Both the position numbers and the translations under genes were made by a program. Below are positions 13,601 to 22,600 of a DNA stretch of 64,000 bases, in pieces. The stretch comes from Aplectana chamaeleonis (lineage: Eukaryota; Nematoda; Chromadorea; Rhabditida; Cosmocercidae): NCBI GenBank assembly GCA_029168955.1, contig JAPDOI010001226.1:62001-126000 (forward strand), read 5' to 3'. Position 1 is the first letter of the stretch, and every line of letters starts with the position of its first letter. The notes beneath the pieces are model-generated. The model made no database searches and was not told where the DNA came from. It worked only from the letters and a program-made list of their open reading frames with translations.

Positions 13601-16600
13601 TCAGAGTTCATTCGCGTCACGACGCGATGTTATAATCAGCCTGCATCTCAATCACGCTACGTCGTGTCGCGCCTTCGCTGGGTGTCCACAGTGAAGAGGC
13701 GCGATACATTCGAAATGAAGCGCTTTCTCCTAGAACGTTAGCGGTCGTATAGCGCGATGGGAGTTGTTCAGGCCGCCACGCGCCAGCGATTCCATCAGTG
13801 CTACTGTCTGAGTTGGGGATAGTGTTCGCGGAATTTCTGGATAAGGCGTGATTCCTAGCTTTTTTTCGCTTTTCGTGAATTTGTTACTTCGACATTTTCT
13901 GCCCTAACGAGGATGAGCCGCAGAACTTGCTGCTATTTGATATTTACTCCACCCCTTTGAGTATTACTCATTTTGCCACCTATTCGTTTTCATTTAGTTT
14001 CCAAAAATCTATAAAAAAAGAACAAAATCCAAATTAGCCATCGCCGACAGCCATAGAAGCACCTTGTCAAAGGTTGGGAAAAAATATACAAATCTCGCTC
14101 TATTGAGAATTCCCGTGCTTATTTTGATCTAGCGCATATATCGTGGTTTCAGTTGCCCTATCAATTTTCGCGGCTTTAGCTTTGGCTGCTAAAAAATGCT
14201 CAGTCGGTACCCTGGATCTCCATCAAATTTCAGGTTCAACTTTGAAAACCGCAAAGTTTTGCTGAAAACCAAAAAAAGCGTTGGATAGAAGACGATTTAC
14301 CCTTTCGACCAGTATTGCCCTTACCAGAAGAAAATTCCGATCCGCAATTGTGGACAAACGCTGTTGCAGCACGTAATGCGATGAAGTCGTGCTGGGACGA
14401 AGGTTGATCGTGCCGGGACTACGTGGTCCCACCAGTATTGTCCTCGTGTCGCGTGCTGCCATAGCGGGTTTCTGCGATTGCGGACCAGAGATTCGCTCGG
14501 ATGAAAGCACTTTTTCAAGTACTCGTCGAAAACAGATTTATTTTGAAACACATATCATCACTGGGAAGTTGAGGCGTTTCCGTTTGTTTAATGAGGTTTG
14601 AGGCTGTATTTGAGCTCACTACTCATCAGTTACGAATTACGATTAAAGAGTTACGAGGATTTGAAAATTACGATAAACGCAATTCAAAATTTCAGTTACG
14701 CACAGCCCTGACTCACACTAGTGCTGGTGCACTGGCCCTTCGAAAAATTTCTGTGTAGGATCCGGTAATGGCTGTGTTAGATTATTCGAATATATTCGAA
14801 GATCGAATATGTTCGAATAATTGTCAGTGTCGATAGTCGATTTCGAATAATGATCGAATATCTGTTTTTTTTCGATAGTCGATTTCGAATAATAATCGAA
14901 AATCGTGATATTTCGATTACTCGATAATCGAATAAATAATCGAATAATTTATTCGAATGTTTATTCGATTGCGAATATTCGAGCACAACTATAGAAACTA
15001 TCAGTAACACCATGAGTGATTCTCCTTATAGGTTATTGTACCCGAATCCGTCATCTGTGCAACTGTACCCGGATACGTACTCACAACATTTCTTCTTTCT
15101 TGGACGAATGGTTGCAAAGGTATTTTGTTTACCGTTGGTCAATCAACTACCGGTAGAAAGACGAAGAAAGCTCGTCCCAGTCTCGTTTCCAGCTCTAGCA
15201 CAGGAACTACTGGTATCGATGAGAATGGAGCTTGATTGAATTCATTGCCTATATTGGCTTACTAGATCATACCTGACCACGGATGAGTGCTGACGTTCTA
15301 CGTAATTTCTGTGGCACCTAGCTGAGGAGTTACAGAATCTTGGCGGTGTAAGTGGAATCATGTTTTCACGGAAGCTATGCAGTGCAGGTTCGAGTCTTGT
15401 CTGTGTCCAACAGTTTTGCCTACAACTCATTAACCTTGTGATAACTTTGAACACCTGTGATGTGCTTCAAAAATATTTTGGTCTGGTGAGGGTTCGGGTG
15501 TTTGGATGGGTGGAGTAGTTCATTGGATTTTTGATGATGTTAGAGAAAGGAAATTATCACAAGGTAGCTGATTTGAACGCAAAACTCAGATGTCAGGCAG
15601 GACTCGAACCTGCATTGCACGCTTTCCGGGTGTAAGACACCCCGCTCTGACTTTCTCAGCTATTCACACATGCAGTGTGTAGGCACAACAGCAATCATCC
15701 GTTAACGGGTATGACCCCATAAGCACAATTCGGCACTAAAACGAATTAGCTGAGGCCTTGGAAGATGCAATTTTGATGTTTTTAGAATGTTTATTACCTT
15801 TTTATGGCATGATATGTGATCACAAGTTATCACAAAGTAGCTGAGTTAAACGCAAAACTCAGATGTCAGGCAGGACTCGAACCTGCATTGCACGCTTTCC
15901 GGGCGAGAGTGTTACCGTTACACCACCGAAAATTTCTAAAATTTTCGAAGAGAAAGGCAAATTTTTGAGCGAAGAAATTGAAAGACTACCTCTTGCGTGT
16001 ATTGCTACTCCTACGGGTGCATTAGCAAAACGGTGTCGGCCTTGGAACAGAACAAAAGTAGCTGAACGGTCGTATTTTGTCGAACAAGAGCAGGAACGTG
16101 AACAAATGTGAAGGAGGGAAAGTGGATGGGGAAAACGAGCACCCGATGGACGTCGCTGGGACGGGGAAAAGCGAAGGAATGTCTATACCTCGTGGCCCAA
16201 AAAATTCGAAGAAGCCATGCGCGCGCAAAACGCTGCGCGACTGCCCCGCTCTCCACTTTCTCATTGGGGCGTGCTACAATCTTCCGGAGTTCCTACTTTG
16301 GCCATTGTTATACTCTCCTTCGGCCTTGTCGCGGTCGCAGATCAGAGCGACGTCGCAGTCGCTGAGGGCCAGTTATGCTACGCCATACACCACGCTAACT
16401 TACGTCTGGCACGCGCTATAGCCCGCGCAATTGCAGGCAAATCAATGACCCGGAATCAATAGGAAATCAGTTTAGTTTTAGCTCTATGAAGAGGCAGGCT
16501 TTAAGATTTATACCTTTAGCATAAGGTGAAGATTCCAGGAGAGAAATGGAAGAAGGAATTACAAAAAAGAAGAAAAACGGAGGAAACGCGCCCTAAATCA

Positions 16601-19600
16601 ATTACTCCGTCGCTGTCGCGGGCATCGGTCGCAGTGCGGCGCACTGCGACCGATGCCCACGACAGCGACCGATTGCGGCACGGTTTCAACATTTGAATGT
16701 ATAACAGCCATCTGCGACCCTGAGACGTGACCGGCGCATGCAAAGTGTTCCTGCGACAGCTTTTTTTCATTGTGAGTGTGGGTCCCGACACGATTCGTAA
16801 CAGATGAGCGAACCTGTCGCGGTCGTAGACTGGAGGTATAACAATGGCCTTTGACGGGACAATACTCATGGTCCATGAGAAAAGGCCCTTTTGTGAATAT
16901 GCGTTGCTTATATTGAAAATGATCAGGACTTGTTGTCGATATAGCATTGCAAGCGCTGTTCCAGCTCTTTGGATAGCAGCAGTTGCTGCTCTGTTCCTGG
17001 AAGCGGGACTAGCAGGGTGCAGTTTCACTCGGACCAACAATCGTTTGAGGAGTCATAACATTTTCGGAGCGTATAAGACAAAGCCGCATATTTCTGTCCT
17101 CCAACTCAATCGTAGCAAAAAAATTTTTCAACAGTTGATCTACGAAAAGCAAATGGCAGAAATTCGATTCGCTGAATTTTTCGTCTCGCAACTGCTTGGG
17201 AAGCGTCAAACGGATGTGGACTTGCACAACTTGAAGTCTTACGATCCTGCTATATATAAGTGAGTCGTTCCTAGTTTTTGAACCCAATCAGAGGAAAAGT
17301 ACAGACATTCAGGCATTTGAATAATCTTCGAAATGTCACGGCAGATGAGCTTAAAGCCTTGGAGTTGGATTTCAGTGTGATTGTGGAGGATGTGGGACAG
17401 GTGCAGGTAAGAAACTGAGCTCAGTAGTGGGCTAAAGGATTTTACTGACGTCGAATATTGCCAGAATGTGGATCTCGTACCAGGAGGGCGAAGTATTCGC
17501 GTCACTGTGGACAACCGACTGGAGTACATACGTGCATATGTGAACTTCTTCCTTTTCAAACGGGTGAGTTCTTCTGCACTGGCCCATAGGACCTTCTACA
17601 CTTCATTTAAATGAAGCGCTGCGTGACGAGGTTCTTTGTGTTTCAGATTGAGCCGATGGTGGATGCAATGCGTGCCGGTGTCTCGACGGTGATCGACCCG
17701 GGATGGTTGGCAATGTTCTCGCCGTCCGAACTGCAGACGCTGGTTAGCGGTGCCGACGCTGACCTAGATGTGGACGACATGATGAAACACTGTGCTGTGC
17801 ACAACATTCGAGGTGAGAAGCTCCGGTGACAGGAGCCTAGGGATATCCCTAACATTTGTTACCCAAGGAGAGGTGAAGGTGCGATTGTTTTGCAGACGAG
17901 GCCGATCGGGACTATATGAATCTATTCTGGAGTGTCGTGGTTGAAATGTCACCGGAGGATAAGCGTGGTTTGCTCAAGTAGGTTAATGTAAAGCTGGTGC
18001 GAATGACGTGCTGAAAATCTTTCTTCATTCAAGGTTCATCACGGGCTGTTCGCGTCCACCGATTGATGGCTTCAAGATGTTGTATCCTGCCATTGGTATT
18101 CAGTTGGTATGTGGAAGTTCCTCAAAAAATTGTACAAAAACAGTGATACCAGAAAGGATTAAGCAAAATCGATTTATGAGAACGTTGAAAAATTAACATT
18201 TATAAAAATAACGCAACAGTATAGAAGAGCAGCAAAATACAACCATTGCTCGAATAAGGCGTATAGCCTGCGGATCCGAGATGCTCAACCTACGCGTGGT
18301 GGATTTGTGGAGTCGACTACCAAGATCAAGGAGACTCATCAAACGGGCATCAACAACTCCACGAGGAGTTTTTTCTGTATGGGAGTGCGAATGGCTGGCT
18401 GCCGCACTCCTTCGCATACTACTGTTACGAGCCGGCATTGAGAGGAACCCAGGGCCACCCAGCAAGACTCCACGATATCCCTGCTGTCATTGTGGATTAT
18501 CGGCTCAACATGCAAGCGTCCAGTGCGGTGGTTGCCTCGGCTGGGTACACCTCAAATGTTCGGGGTTAACCAGTTATAATGACTACACTGATGCTTATTG
18601 TTGTACTTCTTGCTCTAACTCTCCCCCTAGTGTTCCTCTTCATAGTCTAGACATTTTTCAACTCAATATCAATGGCCTGCGTGCCAAACTTGCTGAGCTC
18701 ACATTGTACATTGAACGCTTTCGTCCAGATGTCATTCTCCTTCAGGAGACTAAACAGCCCAACATCCTCCCTACCCCGCCTCCCCGGTTATACGTCTTAC
18801 CACTTCCCTCGCACATCTCATGGTGGAGGCGTCTCTACGTTTGTAAAAACCTCTATACCTTCTCATCTTATAGCTCTCCCCAATCATAATGTTGTAGAAT
18901 GTATTGGTGTTCATGTTTTATTGCAAAGTTGCCCTATAGATATTGTTAATATTTATATTCCCCCAATCTCCTCATGTCCCAATTCGTTTGACCCCACTCC
19001 ATTCTTGCAATCTGCGCACACTGCCCTCCCATCGTCTTCTGTTGTCATGGCTGGCGATTTTAATGCTCACTCCACATCCTGGTTCTTCTCCCTAGATCCC
19101 GATGACAGAGGGGAACTACTTGAGCTTTTTGCTGAGGATTGTGATCTTGTTGCCATTAACGAGGACACCCCCATTCGCCTTCCTTCCACGGGTAGGCCGT
19201 CCTCTCCGGATGTCACTTTTGTATCATCCTCTCTTGCCGTTTCCTGTAACTGGTCCACTGCTATAGCTATGGCCAGCGATCATGTACCCATATGTGTTTC
19301 ATTGGATTTGTCTCTCAACAGTCACCTGGCACCTTTCGTAGGCTCTCGTAGCAAATTGTACACCAACTACCGTAAGGCCAACTGGGTCATGTTTAAAGAG
19401 GTGTTACTCAGTCGGGTAGCCTGCTATCCGCTAACCGGCTCCGTTCATGAGAAGGACGAGTTCATTGTTGATGCCATATGCAACGCCTCCAGAACTGCAA
19501 TTCCTACAGGGCGCGTTGGAACGTTTCACCCTAACGTTCCCAAAGACGTCCTGGAACTGATCGAATTACGGGACGAGAAGCGCCGAGCTGATCCTGCAGA

Positions 19601-22600
19601 TCCCAGCATTCAACGACTGTCTGATGAGATCACCAAAATGCTGAATGATTACAAGCGGATGCGTTGGATGGAGTTCACAGAATCCTTGAACTTCTCCACT
19701 GATGCAAAGAAGACCTGGAGCATTCTTAAGCGGTTATCTGGGAAGAAAATGGCAGCGAATCGCAACATGCTTGAGTTCCCGTCAGGGAAATTCGAGTCCG
19801 GATTTAAGGCTGCATGTCGACTTGGAAAACACTTTGCTTCAGCGACGTCCCGCCGTGATCTTTCCAACTGGCTCACTCTCCGGTCTATAAGGAAACTCAG
19901 CCGAAAAGATGTACCTGCCATAACTGCCTCTGAGATGTCTTCCCTCATCAAGTCCATGAAGAACTCGCGAGCCGAGGGACCCGACGGTATGTCAGCCGTC
20001 CATCTCAAGCACTTGCCGGAAGAGTTCCTTGAATTACTTTGTGACCTAGTCTACTCGTCATTCAGCACAGGTGTCATCCCCGCTAGATGGAAGCAAGCAA
20101 TTGTTCTTCCGATCCTCAAGCCTGGCAAGCCAGAAGATCAAGCAACTTCGCATCGACCGATCTCCCTTTTGTCCCCTATTGCTAAGTTAGCGGAGAAATT
20201 CATCAACCCGCACCTTCAAGAGGCATTACGACATAACGTGCATCAACATGGCTTCAAGAAGGCCCACTCTACCATTACGGCACTCACGTCCAGCACAGAA
20301 CACATAATTGCTGGCTTCAGCATAAAACCTCCAGCAGGTAGAAGTATTGTCGTGGCGGTTGACTTAACCGCTGCCTTCGATAACGTCAGTATTCCGCTGC
20401 TGTCCAAATCGATCCTGGACTCTACTATTCCTGACTGGTGCAAACGATGGACTGATAACTTTGTCAAGAATCGTTCCATTCGTGTGAATTTCGATGGACA
20501 CTTCTCGAAGTCTGTGCCCCTGAAGGCGGGCGTCCCACAAGGAGGAGTTTTATTTCCCAGCCTGTTTTCTTTGTATTTGTCTGATGTGCCGAAGCCGTCA
20601 CCAAACATCCACTTATGTCTATATGCGGATGACATCACTATTATTTGTACTGACCCTGTCATCGATCGAGCCACTGCTGAGATGAATAAATACCTCGTCA
20701 GTCTGGCTAAGTTCCTGGAATCGAAGCAGCTAAAGGTCTCTCCAACGAAGTCCAGCGTTACTTTGTGCACTACAGCGACAGCCGAACACAAGCTGCATCC
20801 CAAGGTTCTTTGGGAAGGAAATATGCTGCCCTTATCAAAACACCCTCGACTTCTCGGTGTATTCCTGGACCCGTCACTACGTTTTCATGAAAACGCACGT
20901 GTTCGAGCTGCTGCTGCCAACACACGTAACAACATTCTACGTTCGCTGGCAGGCACTTCATGGGGCAGCTCTAAGGAACTTTTGAGAACCACCTACAGGG
21001 CTATGGTGCAGCCGGTGCTGGAATATGGAGCCCCAATATGGTCAAGACACCTGTCGGAAGCCTCTTGGAGCAAACTTCAGCGTGCACAGAACACTGCTCT
21101 ACGCGTCATCACTGGATGCCCTAGATCCACACCGGTATCTCATCTACATCAAGAGTGTTCGCTGCTTCCTGTAAAGCAGCATTGTCAACTCCAGTCGCAA
21201 CAGTTCCATGTTGGCATTGTAAGAAATTCCACACACCCTAATTTCCCATTAATGTCATCTGGTCCCCATTTCCGACATATTCGCTCGCCACTTCAAGCTG
21301 CAGTCTCTGTCTTGGATCGCCAGCGTTGGGCGACGTCGGAGCTCAACCGCGTCAGACTGCTGCAAATGGAGCACACCCGATTCGTCAGAGAATGCCTTTC
21401 CAGTGCTCCCCTAAATCCAATTCTTGGTGACGTGCCTCCCCCGATCGATGACAGCGAAATGGACCTACCCAGACGTACGCGCGTCATCTTGGCAGGTCTA
21501 CGTTGTGGACACTCCTCTTACCTCAAGGCCTTCGTCCATAAGATCGATTCGTCGATCCCTGACGAATGTCCCGACTGCCACAACCCAGGGCATGATTCAT
21601 TTCATTTATTTTCGTGTCCTGCAAGACCGACATCTCTAACAGTTATGGATATGTGGAAGACCCCGTGCGATGTGGCTGCCTTTCTACACCTATAAGGAGA
21701 AGCTCTATGTGGCCGATAAGAAGAGGAAGCCTGCGGATCTCCAGCGCATCAACTGTATGGTCTGCTTCGCGCCAAAACCGTGAAACGAGCCGCCAAAGTA
21801 GCAAAACCAGAAACACGAAATCCTTAAGTATCACCCCGCCTCTTAAGTATCACAGGAAGTGTTTGCTGTGACAATGAAACCTTTTGTGAACCAGTCCTTT
21901 GCGATTCTCTACTGCCTATTGCTCCGTTCTTTCCTTACAAGGGAACCACTAAAAACAGGGCTGTGCGGAAATCTTTTTCACGATTTTCGGAAACGGAAAC
22001 GGAAGAAAAATGGCCAAAAAACGCCGGAAACGGAAATCCGGAAACGGAAACGGAAGAGACCAAAAAAAGGGTTTTCTCGTTTCCACGCTTCGCTGTTGCC
22101 CTTTGCTCGCAGCTCTCATTCAATAACCAATGATTTCAGTCAATTAACTATCACTTATTCTAACTAAAGTCACTACGAGGCATTCAACGATTTCGAAGTC
22201 TTGCTTCTAAAAATCCGAATAGGCAACCTCTAAAAATACTTATTACATGTAGCCGCCCATCAGGGGTGTGCGGTAATTGCCGACTGCAGTTTGCTTCCCG
22301 TCTTGGGGTTCGTCGTTGCTGTTTACCGAAATTTTATTTTTTGTAGCCGCACACCTCTGATGTACATCTTGTCCCCCAGAAAGCAGTCGAAGCGACACCA
22401 GGCATCCTGCAAGGCTGATCAGAAGTCAATTTTCTGATGATCAGCGACTACTTTCTCTTCTTTCGAACCATATTTGCCTATTGGAGTAGATATCAAACCA
22501 TTGAATTCGAAAAAAATAAAATAAAAAAACTCTACGGCGACATGGGAAATTCTCTTATGATCTGCCTCAAATGAGCCCAGCCGCTGCCCGTGGTCACCTC

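Larger units (their letters stand above)
18277..21727 (+). mobile_element. Full-length LINE copy 2 (2A-like/PHD/EN/RT/CCHC), sense in a UBE3C intron
   Basis: The 3451-bp element is flanked by an exact 12-bp TSD, AGCCTGCGGATC, at 18265-18276 and 21728-21739. The first ATG is at 18281, only four bases from the 5' end, and the 3' end is GATAAGAAGAGGA-like with no poly(A). It is the same family as LINE copy 1 (equal length, same domain order), but the two proteins are clearly diverged. The insertion lies between the exon ending 18106 and the catalytic-Cys exon at 24339. Confidence 0.94.
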
